This document shows, one piece after another, positions 50,146 to 62,429 of a stretch of 64,000 bases of DNA. The stretch is from Erodium maritimum. Its lineage: Eukaryota > Streptophyta > Magnoliopsida > Geraniales > Geraniaceae. Below the pieces are notes generated by a model. It was given only the letters and a program-made list of their open reading frames with translations. It was not told the origin of the DNA and did not search any database. The stretch is from the NCBI GenBank assembly GCA_963921825.1, contig OY997591.1, forward strand, positions 32,137,825 to 32,201,824, in the 5' to 3' direction. The position numbers were made by a program, and so were the translations under genes. Each line of letters starts with the position of its first letter. Positions within the stretch are counted from its first letter, which is position 1.

Positions 50146-53100
50146 ATGGCAAATTCAGCGAACATTAATAGTTTGTCATTAAAAACCATTCTTGACAGGG
50201 TCAATCTAAATGGGACAAACTATTTGAACTGGTACAGAATTTTGAGGATAGTCCTCAAGTCTGAACGCAAAGAATATGTCCTTGACAAGGCTGTCTCTAA
50301 GACCATATCAGAGTTACATGAAGTGTCATTAATTGCTGAGAAGAATATATCAGGGATCTGGGATCCAAGGATATTCAGATGGTCAACAAGGGAATTGGAA
50401 GTGGCAAGGGCGGGGCCCATGCGCACTTGGCAGGAACGATGAGACACCTGAGAATGTCTGCTTCTACTGCCAATAGCCTGGTCATTGGAACCGGGATTAC
50501 AGGAAGTTCACGGCTGATCTGAAGAAGGGCAGTGGGACTGCGCCTTCATCAAATAGCCTGGATGATCTGAAGAAGGACAGTAGGACTGCGCCTTCATCAG
50601 GAAACCTGGATGATCTAAGGAAGGGCGGTGGGACCGTGCCTTCATCCGGTATTAACTCTATAGAGCTACATCTCCCTACTTCCAAAGGTTCATGGGTGTT
50701 AGATACCAGGACTGAATCTCACACATGCACTTATATATGGTGACTGAAAGTAGGAGAGGTTTGGAAAGCACGATGTGGACCTCAGAGTTGTGGCAACTGC
50801 TGTAGGATCCATGAGTCTTGTTTTGCCAAGAGGCCTTGTCTTAGTACTGTACAATGTATATTGCATACCTACTTTTAGTAGGAATATTATATCTGTATCC
50901 GTGTTTGACAAGGAAGGATATAATGTTAATATTGGAAATGGAGTTTTCAATGTTCTATGCAATGACATGTTTTATACCAGTACTGACTTGGTTGGAGGAT
51001 TGTACATATTAGATATGGGTAACAATGCCTCAAGTTCTATTTATTCCGTTAATACCAAGAAGTCTAAATCCAACGATTTAAACCTAACTCTGTTAAGGCA
51101 CTGTCATTTAGGTCGCATAAACAAAAAGCACCTATCAGCACTTCAGAAGTGCGGACTTTCAAGTTCATTCGAATTCCATTCGATCGATAGGTGCAAGGTT
51201 TGTTTGATGGGAAAAATGATTAAAGTGCCCTTTTATCGATCGCGATGAAAGGGCGGGTGAATTATTGGGGCTGATACACTCGAATGTGTGTAGACCAATA
51301 AGTTCACTTGCCAGGAGGGGTTTTAGCTACTTTATCACATTTACAGATGATTACAGTAAATATGGTTATGTCTATTCACTGAGACATAAGTCTGAAGCTT
51401 TTGATAAATTCAAAGAGTTTAAGACTAAAGTAGAAAACCAGCTCGACAAAAGTATTAAGGCACTTTGATTGGATCGAGGTGGAAAATACTTGACCACAGA
51501 GTTATTAGATCATCTAAAAGAGAATGGGATCCTTTTGGAATGGACTCCTCCTGGGACACTGTAGATGAAAGGTGTAGCCAAACGGAGAAATCGGACATTG
51601 TTAGACAATGATCCGTTCCATTATTAGTTGGACTGATCTCCCAATCTCTTTCTGGGATTATGCTCTAGAGACGACCGCATTCATAGTGAATCGGGCTTCG
51701 ACGAAGGGTGTGGAAGGGATACTATTTTAAAAATGGTACGGGATGATGCCCGCTTTGTCCTTCCTAAAGATTTGTGGTTGCGAGGCTTATGCGAAACATT
51801 TGGTTTCGACTAAGCTCGAACCAAGATCTGAGATATGCACCTTCGTGTGGTATCCCAAAGCAACAAGGGGATACTATTTCTACAATCCCAGTGAGAACAT
51901 GGTGTTCGTCGCTTGGGGTGGGGTCTTTATGGAAAAGAAGTTTTGTTTCCAAAGACGTCATTGGGAGGACTGTGCATCTCGAAGAAATTCAGGATGGTAT
52001 AGATCTGTCTAAACCAATTGGCAACCCAGTAGAAAGGAGCCAGAGATTGTCGTAGAGTAAGAACCAATTCCTATTACAATTCCGGAAGGTCCAAGGCGAT
52101 TTGAAAGGATCAATCTTCCACCTCCAAGATATGATATCCGGAGGTGACAATGAAGTCATGGTGGATCACGATGAACCAGCCACCTTTCAGGAAGTCGTGG
52201 ATGGGCCCAACTTCGAGTTATGGCTGGGAGCCATGAGGGAGGAAATGCAATCCATGTCGGACAACCGAGTCTGGGAACCGGTTGATCCCATCAATGGTGT
52301 GAGGACCATAGGATGCAAATGGATCTTCAAGGTGAAGATGGACATGGACGGCAACCCTCTGACCTACAAAGCTCAACTGGTGGAGAAAGGTTATAGGCAT
52401 GGATTGACTATGAGGAAACCTTCTCCTTAGTGGCTATGGTCAAAATCGATCCAAATTCTTCTTGACATAACTGCGTATTATAATTACGAGATATGGCAAG
52501 TGGATGTCAAAACCGCTTTCCTAAATGGAAATTTGACTGAGTACGTTTGTATGTCTCGGCCCAAAGGTTTTGACGATCCGAAGAATAAAGGAAAGATTTA
52601 TAAGTTGTTGAAATCCATTTATGGATTGAAACGAACTTCTCGGAGTTGGATCCTTCGTTTTGATGAAGCTGTAATTGGATTTGGCTTAATCAAGAACGAG
52701 GATGAATCTTGCGTTTATAAGAAGGCTAGTGGGAGCAATATTACCTTTCTGGTTCTCATTGAAAACGACATCCCAACCTTGCACGAGACTAAAGCTTGGT
52801 TGAGGAAGTGTTTTTCAATAAAGAAATTAGGTGATGCTTCTCATATCTTAAGGATTAAGATATGTAGAGATCGCACCAAGAGGGTCTTGGATTTAAGTCA
52901 GGGAACCTATGTGAACAAGGCATTGAGTAGGTTCTTAATGCTCGATTCAAAGAAATGACTCTTACCCACTAGTCATGGCATTCATCTCAGCAAGACTCAG
53001 TGTCCTAAGACACCTGATGAGCTGAAAAGGATGATGAGAATCCTATGCGCCTGGGGGCAGGATCGATCATATATGCCATGACATGTATGAGACCAGACGT

Positions 53101-53640
53101 CTCGTAAGCCTTATGTTGTACCAGTAGTCATCATTCTAACTCGGGGGAAAGATGATGCTGAACTAGTCGTCGAAGGATGAGTAGACGCTAGTTTTCCAAG
53201 ACAAATCCAGATGACTTTAGATGTCAATCAGGATATGTGTTTACGCTGAATGGCAGAGCTTTAGCTGGGAAAGCGTAAAGCAAGATACCATTGCCGAATC
53301 TACGACAGAGGCCAAGTACATGGATGCTGCAGAGGCAGCTAAGGAGGCTATGTGGATTTGGAAATTCATGGCAGGGCTGGGTGTAATTAAAAACCCATCC
53401 AGTCCGGTGAATCCATTTTGCGACAACACAAGGGCCATTGCGCAAGCTAAAAGCCTAGATCGCATAACAAATCCAAACATGTACTGCGGCGTATCCACCT
53501 CATCAGATAAATACTAAACTGAGGTGAAGTGAAGATAACCGATATTGCAACAGATGATAACATAGCCAACCCTTTGACTAAGGCAGTGTCACTGCCTGAA
53601 CATGTTAGACATGTAAAGTCGATGGGGACATATTGGAGTT
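50146..53640 (+). pseudogene. Element B3 gag-pol region (fossil)
   Basis: gag from the ATG at 50146; zinc-knuckle region near 50460; the 48-bp triple repeat 50513-50653; protease remnant near 50690-50740; integrase about 51095-51640; linker about 51740-52180; reverse transcriptase about 52210-52960; RNase H about 53240-53610. Copia order. Broken in many places. Confidence 0.87.
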
Positions 53641-53668
53641 TAGATTGGAACTAGGGCAAGTGGGAGAT

Positions 53669-55356
53669 TGTTAGTCTTAGTGCCCGTAGTTCAATCCTAA
53701 ATGTCCAAATGTATATATCATCGTTAGCAATAAAATTAAAGCGGCTTTATATTACTTATGTGTTGGAGTAATATATCGATGTGTGCTCTGATCTATGCCC
53801 ACCATGCGAATAGAACCATAGATCGAGATAGATCACACTCGATGGGTCCCTAGTCAACAAAGCTTCACTAGAAGCGACTAGTATGAAAGATGGCTCTTTA
53901 TGGCTTACGTTCTGTTAGTCATTGGAATGAGATTCCGGAGTCGGATCATAGATATCATGTGGGACATGATATTGGATAACCCGCCCTGAATATGTGCCAT
54001 AGATTAAGTAATGAACATATTCAGTGTTGTAGCTTGTCATGTATCCTTAGACCAAAGAGTCTTTGTGATCGCTATGTAGTCAACAACTGAGTTTGACCTG
54101 AGCCTAACGTTGTCCGTAACATGGCTTCCATAACGGCCAGGATTGGCTTGGGGACGGGCTACATGAGTGACACGAAAGACGGCTAAGGGATTTATCCCTC
54201 ATACTAAGGTATGGGAAAGATATCGGTTCTCGGCCACTTGATCGAGAGTGACTGGAAGAATAGCATGGCCATGCACATGATACTGGGTATCATATCTTCA
54301 GTCATCTCACATATCAAGGAACGGTGATTGAGAATAATAAGGATGACGGCTCTATGCCTTATCTCAATCAGGATATCGGAGATAAAAGGATAATGACAGG
54401 GACGACGGAAAGGTTAGAATCGACAGGGTCGATTCGTTATGTAGTGTCAGGCAATACTAAAGTCTCGTTAGTTGCCACTTAAATAGGATCAAGTAAAATG
54501 GGATTTTACGTTGATCTATTGACATGCATAAACCTAAGGGTCACACCGGAGGATGAAACTCATTGACACATTTATGGAGAATGGCCAAAAGGGAGTTGCC
54601 TCGGGACATGACCAAAACTGGGTTTTGGGTCATGCGCCCGTAAGTGAATAGGACTTTACGGATCGAGACAAGGCTTGGAGTCTTGGGATTGATCGCGTCG
54701 GATAATGTTGGACATTTCCGGTATGGAAGGCATGGAGGCGATGAGCGAATCACGGGACCTCGTTGGAAATGGCCACAGGCCATGTTCCAAGAGGCCCATG
54801 AAAGGCCCATGCAACCAAGGCCCATGGAACTAATTAATCAAGTCTTGATTAATTAGTACTAAGTAAGCAAGACAGGGATTAAGGTGTTGGTGATTCACCA
54901 CCTAACCCAATCTTGTCTTGCCATACTTTGTCCTATTTACACCTTACTTGACACCATACTTGTCCCATGCCTTTAATTGGACAAGTATGGGTTTTGTTCT
55001 GTTTAAGTCATTTTTTTTCAACATAACAAACACAAGACAAGAATAGGAAACACATTTTCTCTCCCTCTTCCATGGCCATTTCGGGTTTGGATAGTTTCCT
55101 CCTCCATTTTTGTGTTCTTGAGTCCTCAAAGAGAAGAACTACGTGGCTTTGATTCCCATGTGGATACGTAGGCGTCTTGGAGACTCAAGCCAATCATTCG
55201 TTAACCGGTGTTCTTGTTTTGGTAAGAACTAGTGCTGAATTTTTCTCTTGTTAATCCATTCTTTGTTAGTTGTTTCATGGTTTTAATCGTCTCTTGGTTT
55301 TCCTTGATTTTCCGCTGCGAGTTGGTTCATCTCCAACCCTACCTCGAGACCCAACA
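53669..55356 (+). repeat. Element B3 3' LTR
   Basis: 1688 bp, preceded by the purine tract GGGCAAGTGGGAGA and followed by ATATG. Confidence 0.94.
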
Positions 55357-55499
55357 ATATGACCATGCCCGGAGGTTGATTGTGAACTTATCGATATTAG
55401 GAGTACTGGAGGCATATGACCATGCCCGGAGGTTGATTGTGAAACTGTTGATATTAGGACTGTTTGATTCATTGGTTATGCCGGAGGTTGATTGTGTAT

Positions 55500-56140
55500 G
55501 TTATGTCTTGGGTGGCCATGAGAGCCCGTGTTTTACTGTTGGTGTCTTGGGTGGCCATGAGTGCCCGTGGGGTTGTTGAACCCGTTTCTTTACTGTTGGT
55601 GTGTCTTGGGTGGCCATGAGTGCCCGTGGGGTTATTGAACCCGTGTCTTTACTGTTGGTGTGTCTTGGGTGGCCATGAGTGCCCGTGGGGTTGTTGAACC
55701 CGTGTCTTTACTATTGGTGTGTCTTGGGTGGTTTTGAGTGCCCGTGGGGTTGTTGAACCCGTGTCTTTATTGTCGGTGTGTCTTGGGAGGCCGTGAGTGC
55801 CCGTGGGGTTGTTGAACCCGTGTCTTTACTGTTGGTGTGTCTTGGGAGACCGTGAGTGCCTGTGGGGTTGTTGAGCCCGTGAGTTACTATTGGTGTGTCT
55901 TGGGAGGCCGTGAGTGCCCGTGGGGTTGTTGAGCCCGTGAGTTGTTGGTGGTTTTGAGAGGCCGTGAGTGCCCGTGGGGTTGTTGAGCCTGTGAGTTACT
56001 GTTGGTGGTTTTGAGTGGCCGTGAGTGCCCGTGGGGTTGTTGAGCCCGTGAGTTACTGTTGGTGTATCTTGGGAGGCCGTGAGTGCCTGTGGGGTTGTTG
56101 AGTCCGTGTTTTACGGTTGGTGTTTTGGGTGGCCATGAGT
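55500..56140 (+). repeat. ~57-bp minisatellite inside LTR D2
   Basis: Roughly ten to eleven units of the type GGTGTGTCTTGGGTGGCC..GAGTGCCCGTGGGGTTGTTGA. This is the reverse complement of the 9255-9800 array in D1, with a different copy number. A two-to-three-copy repeat around ATGACCATGCCCGGAGG precedes it (55357-55500). Confidence 0.87.
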
Positions 56141-57375
56141 GCATGTGGAGTGCTAAACTTGTGTTGTTGCTGTTTGTTGAACTTTGTTTGTGATTGTGAT
56201 TGTGGTTACCTGCGGTTGTGGGCCCGCTTCGGGAAACGGGGTCCTCGATCACACGCGTCTGCATGTTCAGATGGGGTAGGGGGCCCGCCCGTCAGTAAAG
56301 GTGTCCTTGCCACGCGTGTGTGGTTCGGGGTTGTGAGTGTGATAGGTCGACAGCTTGATCTGACTTTGTGTCGAGGAAATGCTACAGGTCGACCGCCTGA
56401 CCTGATGAGATCGGTAAAGGGCGTGAGGGAGGTTACTGAGCAGCTGGTTTGCGATCCTTTGTGATCTTGTTTGGTGTGCGATCCTTTGTGATCTTGTTTG
56501 GTGTTGCGTAGCTTTCTGTCGTGTCCTTGGAGGAGGTCGTTGATAGTTGTGTCGGGTTTACATTACGAGTTCGAGTGTTGAGTCTGTTGAGGAAGGTAAC
56601 GGGTTGTGTGTCAGTTGAGTACTTGAGTTTGGGGATTGTATTCCCGGTGTTGAGTTTGGTTTTGGTATTATCGGCATTGTCTGCTAATTATGTCGTAGTC
56701 AGTCTGTTATCCGTGGTGGTGAGCGAACGCTCACCCCTAGCTGCTTTTCCTACAGGTACCGGTCGCAGGTCGAACTAGGTGAGCTTCTGAAGCTTGAAGA
56801 GCTAGGAGCGGGATTCTGGGTTTTACTTTTGAGTCTAGTGACGGATACCTTGTTTTGTCCACTTGTTGGGACTTATTTTGAGTTGTAAATATTATTTTGA
56901 TTAGCTAAATGGAGATTTTAAAGTGTTTATTCAAAACAGGTTTCAATTGTTTTATGATTTTAAATGTTCTCGTCCCGAGTTCGGTTTACTGAAATTGGGG
57001 CGTGACAACATTGAAATGTGGGAGTAAAACGAGTGTTTAACAATTTCAAGGAGTCAACAACAATCATAGGGAATCAAGGGAATCAATGCATTTCTTAAAT
57101 AATCAATAAAGGATCGAGCGTTCAATTAATGTCGTGGGACATGAAATCGCCACCCTCCGATCCACAATACTCGTTGTGTCATGTCGGATTTTCCCTCGGT
57201 CCAGAGTAAACGCATAACGTCACAAAGACGTATAACGTCGAGAATATCGGTAACAACCCCTGAGGGCGCTTATCGTCGGTATTCTCGGAAACGTCTCCAA
57301 AGGACCATATGTCATAGGGAACCAAGGTACTGCTCCCGCAGGACGCATACACTTGGGTGAATCAACCAGAAACCA

Positions 57376-57650
57376 TTCCCCGCAGGCTCCGATAACCATT
57401 GCCCCGCAGGGTCCAATAATCAATGCCCCGTAGGGTCCAATAGTCGATGCCCCGCAGGGTCCAATAATCAATGCCAGCATGCTCCAATAATCAATGCCCT
57501 GTAGGGTCCGATAGTCGATGCCTCGCAGGGTCCAATAATCAATGCCTGCAGGCTCCAATAATCAATGCCCCGCAGGGTTCAATAGTCGATGCCCCGCAGG
57601 GTCCAATAATCAATGCCCGTAGGCTCCAATAATCAATACCACGGCTATGA
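57376..57650 (-). repeat. 24-bp minisatellite inside LTR D'
   Basis: About eleven units of TCCAATAATCAATGCCCCGCAGGG with small variants, often alternating ATAATCA and ATAGTCG forms. Not present in D1 or D2. Confidence 0.88.
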
Positions 57651-59538
57651 TACTACCGGATCCCCCCCCGGTGTAAGTACCATACCGAACAACCAAACAT
57701 CTTAAGAACAAGAATAAGAGAAACACACAATAACACATCAACTAATCAACGCTTATCGAATCACACTTTCACCACAACACACCAAAGACATCCATTTAGC
57801 CCTTTACACTTACCAGTCACGATCCACCGGTCCATCGATCACTTGATCGTACCGTTTGACACAATCAGTCATACTCGATCATCCGTTCAAGCATTCAATT
57901 ATTCAATCATTCAATCAATCATTCAATCATACAATTTAACTAGTTTCATTAGACTCTTGAATTATCTCGAACTAAACAAGCAAGCATGTGAAGCAAGCAC
58001 ACACAACTAATCCGAGGGCTCATCACGGCCTCTCTACCAGTAAAACAATTCACAAGTATTAAAAGCGAAATACACTAGTTATTCACATCCTAAGAATGCA
58101 CACTAGACACGTCCGGTTATTAGTAATTGAAAGACGATTATCCTAGTTATTCGCATCCTATATGCAATTCTAGGACCTTTCCGATTTTATTAACCTAATA
58201 GGCATACTAGTATTGAAATGCACGAGGAGTTAGTACTTTCCCTACCTTGTGGTCTTCCTCTAATAATACTCTGCTGTAAAGTCGATTAGTCTCTCCTCCG
58301 TTCTTCACACGGGTTCCGGAGTGGTCTTCGTCTTCTCGGGCGAAGTCCAAGCTCTCGGGCGAAGTCTAGGTTCGAGTCTGGGTTCACAGATAAACTTACA
58401 ATCAGATCAGGACGGTAAAAAATAAATTCAATACGTTGCCTTTAAACTTGAACGGGATAAAAACGAGCTTAAACGACGAATCAGATTCGAGTACCCGAGC
58501 ACCGAACCCGGTGCACGTTCACCGAGGCACAATTCCCCATGCACGGATCCCGAGGCATGGGTTTCAAGGCACGATTCCCGAGACACGGGTTTCGAGGCCC
58601 GATTCCCGAGGCGTCTGATTCATCATTCCACTTTTAGTCCCGTATAAGTCCGATTTTTAATCGTCTCGTTTAAACGTCCGTGGTTCCAAATCCGTTCATG
58701 TTTCGGTGAATCGATCCAACTCAAAAGGTCCTTCGAAATGTCCAACCGTCCAGAAAAACTCGTTTTAGTTATTTTTCCTTTTCAAATTAATTTCTTTCAT
58801 TTTCTGATTCAACAAGTACTGTTCCGAAGTTGTCCAGATCCAAAACATTGATTCCGTTCAACAATAATCAAAACCAACAGAAGCTTGCAGAAAACAAAAG
58901 CGAAAAGGAAGAGAAATAGTTCACTTTAGAGCTCCGACCGACCACCGGCGGCGCCGTTGCCGGCCGAAGCTTCACGGCTCGAAATCTCACCAGGGGAAAA
59001 GAATGATGACGAGAGGGAGGGTCGGTCTCGGCTCGGCCGAGCTCTCAGGCGACGGAGCGGCGCCGGCGCGCTGAGAGGGGGAGAGTAGATCTAAGATGGG
59101 AGGCTCGGGTAAGGACGACGACGACAATGGTTAGATCTGGACATAGAGGAGGAGCGGCGAACGGTGGTGACCGAGGCGGAGAGCGCGGTCGGAGATGATG
59201 GCGGCGGCGTGCCTGAGCAGCGAAGAAGGGGAGAGAGGTCGGAGATGAGGTGAGCGGCGGCGAGCTGCTCGGGCTGACGGAGGGGAGGAAGGGAGTGAGT
59301 CAGCCGGGTTTCGTGACGAGAGAGGGGGGAGGGTCGGCGATGGAGGTGTGGTCGGAGATGGTGGGAGATGGCGGAAGTCGGAGATGCAGAGAGAGACGGC
59401 GACGAGGTTGGCCTTGGCGGCGGCGGTCTGAACGAGGAAGATGAGGTGGAAAGGGAGAGGAGCTGTGCGATTCGGGAGAAGGAGGACGACGTCTGGTTCA
59501 GAGAGAAGGGAAGGAGGCGAACGTGAAGCTGAGAGGGA

Positions 59539-59573
59539 ATTAGGGTTTAACCCTAATTTCATGCCTTTATATA
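59539..59573 (-). promoter_or_regulatory. TATA box and telo-box palindrome of LTR D'
   Basis: On the minus strand TATATAAAG (59565-59573) is followed about 10 bp downstream by ATTAGGGTT-A-AACCCTAAT (around 59539-59557), a near-perfect palindrome made of two AAACCCTAA telo-box-like words. The position near the upstream side of the LTR suits a core promoter directing minus-strand transcription. Activity is not shown. Confidence 0.5.
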
Positions 59574-59800
59574 CCAAGGCTTGGGCTCGTTGCCCCTTTT
59601 TGGGCCTCAAGCGCGGAAATGGGCTTCATGCCCAAGTAATAAGGAGTTGGGTCGGGCCTGGCCCGGTTCAGTTCTCCTCCTTTTTTTTCTTCTTTTTTTG
59701 AAGTCGATCCAATCTTCCCACTCGATTTCCACCCACGACATTGCAATACGATAAAATTAATATTTTACTTCCTTTTAATTTAGCCGGTCTTTACACCCAC

Positions 59801-61440
59801 GGTTTGTGAATTGTTGTTTGAAGACAATTTATTTCCCTTTCCAGTATTTTGTGGATTAATTAAGTTGGAGGTCGTGCATGACCTTTTCATGTTTGCACAT
59901 AACAGTTCTGGCCATCGCCTCTTTACCGGTTTTATTTGGCAGTTCTAAATACTTTATCGTGTGCCGCATTTTTTGTTTCTTGATATCGTTGTCCCTTTAC
60001 GAGAAATTAGCCTTCTTGATATCGCAGTTCTAAAAGTTTGAACCAAAATGTGGATTAATTCTGGTAAAGGGAAAACGATATATTGGGGGGAACCTTTTAC
60101 GGCAGTTCTAAGAGATTGAACCAAAATGTGGAACCTTATTTATTTTTTTGCTGATATCATTTTGTCACTTTATATGTTGCTTTGCTTTGGGGTTTACCCG
60201 CTTCATTATACGAAACCTAGCAAGCGTGCGTTCATTAGTTTCGCCGCTTACCTCTTCCCCCATATTATCCCTGTTGTTCGTTCCCCATTGTGCCTAGGGC
60301 TTTTGTTCCTGTATATGGTATGTTCCTTTGGTGTTCACCCGTTTAATCATACAAAACCAGGAAGCGTTCATTAATTAGTTTCACTGTCAAATTCTTTGTT
60401 TTGTATACATACAATCAGATACGGTGTAGTTTGTTATTGATATCAATAAAAAACATTTAGGGTATATTCTTCGCATTTTACCCTTTGACCCGTGACCATG
60501 GTCATGGATATTTGAACTACTAATGTGTGGTTGTACTGTTCTTCCCTTCTGCATCGCCTATTTCCAGTCCTTCAATAAAAAAAATGGCCCTTCGTCATAC
60601 TGTGGTGATTGGTCAATATAACAGCTTCATGGTTTTTATTTGTTGATCTTATCAGTGTGTTGTGTTGGCTTGCCCCATCTTTAAATAAATATATTTTGTC
60701 CTGCAAGTTTGTAAATTTCGTTGTCTTCAGCTTGCAGGTTTAGAGTTCAACATTCAGTTTTACTGCTTCTGCCCTTTGATGGTTATGGATGCTTCAGTTC
60801 CAAGGTTGTATGTATTCTATTTCCCCTAAATATCAATGTAGTTAATTACATCTTTTAATGCTCACACTTGGTTTCCTCTGAAATAGTTTACATTCCTTAG
60901 TAATTGCATTGTCATGCCTTTTTGTTATCCATCTTTTCATCTGCATTTCATTTGGTATATAACAACTGAACTATATGGATGATTTTCCATAACCTGCTCC
61001 ATATCTGACATTTTCCTCTCATTTGTTGCTCACACAAGTCTACACGTTAAGGTATTTATTTTTATTTTACATTGGTTCTTTACTACTTTTTCCCTTTACT
61101 GGTGTTTGTGTGCTTGGTTTGTGCTGACTGCTCTGCACATAGTATTTGTCTTTTTCCTTTGATTTAATATGATCCTTTAACGTATATTGCGCCGTTCTAG
61201 AAATACTAATAGTTGGTTTTTCATTTCTAATTGTTGTTTTTCTAGCTGCCATGTCTGTTTTAGTATTCTAATGTCTTTTCCCTCTTGGTTGTGTGACCAA
61301 TTTTTTTTTGTTGTACAATCCAAAATGGCTTTCCAATGGCCATGTGATGTTATAACTAAACTGTGTTTTTAGCTTTACCTAGCGGTTTTTTACAGTAACT
61401 TCCAAACCAGCTTCATCTACCTCTAGGTACACAAATGGTA
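59801..61440 (+). other. Helitron spacer between RPA-like and Rep genes
   Basis: Resumes at the site split by D' (CCCAC copy ending at 59800). AT-rich, with a short duplicated segment (CAAAATGTGG near 60045 and 60122, each following GCAGTTCTAA-A---TGAAC) and two similar stretches near 60190-60240 and 60320-60370 (both CGTTCATTA after CGAAACC/CAAAACC). No conserved protein was recognised. Confidence 0.45.
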
Positions 61441-62130
61441 CTCGCTCATGTCTCTAGCTGCCTCCTTATTACCTGCCTTCCAGATGACATGCTTTTTGGA
61501 AGAAAAAAATTCGAGCACTTGAAGATAGTGATCAGCCGTTCGCAGTTCTTTCTTGCTGGTGCGCCCTACTCCCCTTTTTAAATTTAATCTCCATCCAACA
61601 TTCACAGTTTTTTCCCCTTCATGCTCTGGCTCATTGTTCTATATTGTCTGCAGTTGTAAGGAGTTTTATAGGGTGCTGCACTCTCCCCGTATTCTGCAAC
61701 TGTAGCGATGTGATTGTGTTCCTCAAACCGTTAGGCTGGTTACAGAGAACAGTAAAAGTGTCTTGCAGGATGCCCGAGATTGTGGAAACATATATGCCCA
61801 ATGTCTTCTTGGCCTTTACCTAGCTTTCAATGGCCCCGACACACGCAAAGGAGTTAGGTACATTGCTCCCCTATAGAAAGATAAGCTGTTTGTCAGCCGG
61901 TACATATATGCAATGGCTATGTTCAAGGTTAATCGTACTCGAAGTGGTGCCCATATGATGCATTCTCTTCTTGAGTCCATGGACTTCAACAGGTTTGAAC
62001 TTAGAGCCTGCCGAGTACTTCTGCGGGAAATGTTGCTACCCCACAAACACAAGGAACTTCGTGTCACTCGCTTTTGCTCTTTCACAGGCCTTGGTCATTG
62101 GTTTCTTAAAACTATTGGTGTAATTTAAGG
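61440..62130 (+). pseudogene. Possible captured F-box/Sel1-like gene fragment in the Helitron
   Basis: CLPDDML at 61474-61494 resembles the start of a plant F-box. Downstream, about 61770-62000, two stretches follow the small alpha-helical repeat pattern of At2g35280-like F-box proteins: CGNIYAQCLLGLYLAF..GVRYI and YIYAMAMF..SGAHMMHSLLES. In-frame stops and poor similarity in between show it is not a working gene. Helitrons often carry captured host fragments, which fits. The assignment rests on remembered family patterns and needs a profile search. Confidence 0.33.
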
Positions 62131-62429
62131 GGACCTCGAACTTGATATTGACTGTCCCTTTTGTGTTATTGATGTTGAAACATATAAACTTCGGCATGCC
62201 ATTGAATAATTCATGGCCTAACATGATGACCTTAGTGTAGCCATTTAGAGATTTGTGTTGTTCTATGTGTTTTTTCTAGCTGGTGAAGTGAATAAAGATC
62301 AGATCATGTTTTCCTTTTTTTTACTTATCTCTTTTTTCCCTTGGAAGTTCATGTGCTTTGGTGTAAACTTATTTTCCCAGGTGTGAATCAATGTGATTCA
62401 CCATATGATGTGTTACAAGAAAGGTAACT

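Larger units (their letters stand above)
46922..55356 (+). mobile_element. Ty1/copia element B3 (level 3 of the nest), plus, young, broken
   Basis: LTRs 46922-48598 (1677 bp) and 53669-55356 (1688 bp); target-site copies ATATG at 46917-46921 and 55357-55361. The LTRs differ at roughly 20-odd sites by eye (about 1.3%), so likely around half a million years old and the youngest insertion here. The interior is nearly identical to B2. It looks whole in outline, but the coding region has many breaks, mostly the same ones as B2. Confidence 0.94.
45310..57007 (+). mobile_element. Solo LTR D2 (level 2 of the nest), plus strand
   Basis: TGTAATAACC...GGGGCGTGACA, the same ends and text as the reverse complement of the D1 LTR. 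It is flanked by ACATT at 45305-45309 and 57008-57012. Net length is about 3.26 kb after removing copia B3 and one target copy (46922-55361). No interior is present, hence a solo LTR. Confidence 0.92.
44929..59795 (-). mobile_element. Solo LTR D' (level 1 of the nest), minus strand
   Basis: Outer parts 44929-45309 and 57013-59795 together make a 3.16-kb LTR reading TGTCACGCCCC...GTCTTTACA on the plus strand. CCCAC flanks it at 44924-44928 and 59796-59800. No interior or second LTR is present, so it is a solo LTR left by recombination. The GGGGCGTGACA-type end and an AGGGGTGAGC word shared with D1/D2 make it a related family in minus orientation, probably Ty3/gypsy. D2 interrupts it at 45310. 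Confidence 0.88.

Noticed and set aside
44929-57007. TGTCACGCCCC at 44929 and GGGGCGTGACA at 57007 look like terminal inverted repeats of a 12-kb DNA transposon.
   Set aside because: Each terminus has its own target duplication with a different partner (CCCAC with 59795, ACATT with 45310). They are ends of two LTRs of related families in opposite orientation.
8352-57007. D1 LTR (8352-11617) and D2 (45310-57007) as the two LTRs of one giant element.
   Set aside because: They are in opposite orientation, and D2 has a perfect target duplication of its own without an interior.
59131-59610. 159-residue minus-strand open frame rich in Pro/Ser/Arg.
   Set aside because: It lies in the GC-rich promoter/leader part of LTR D', has no recognised domain and is explained by composition.
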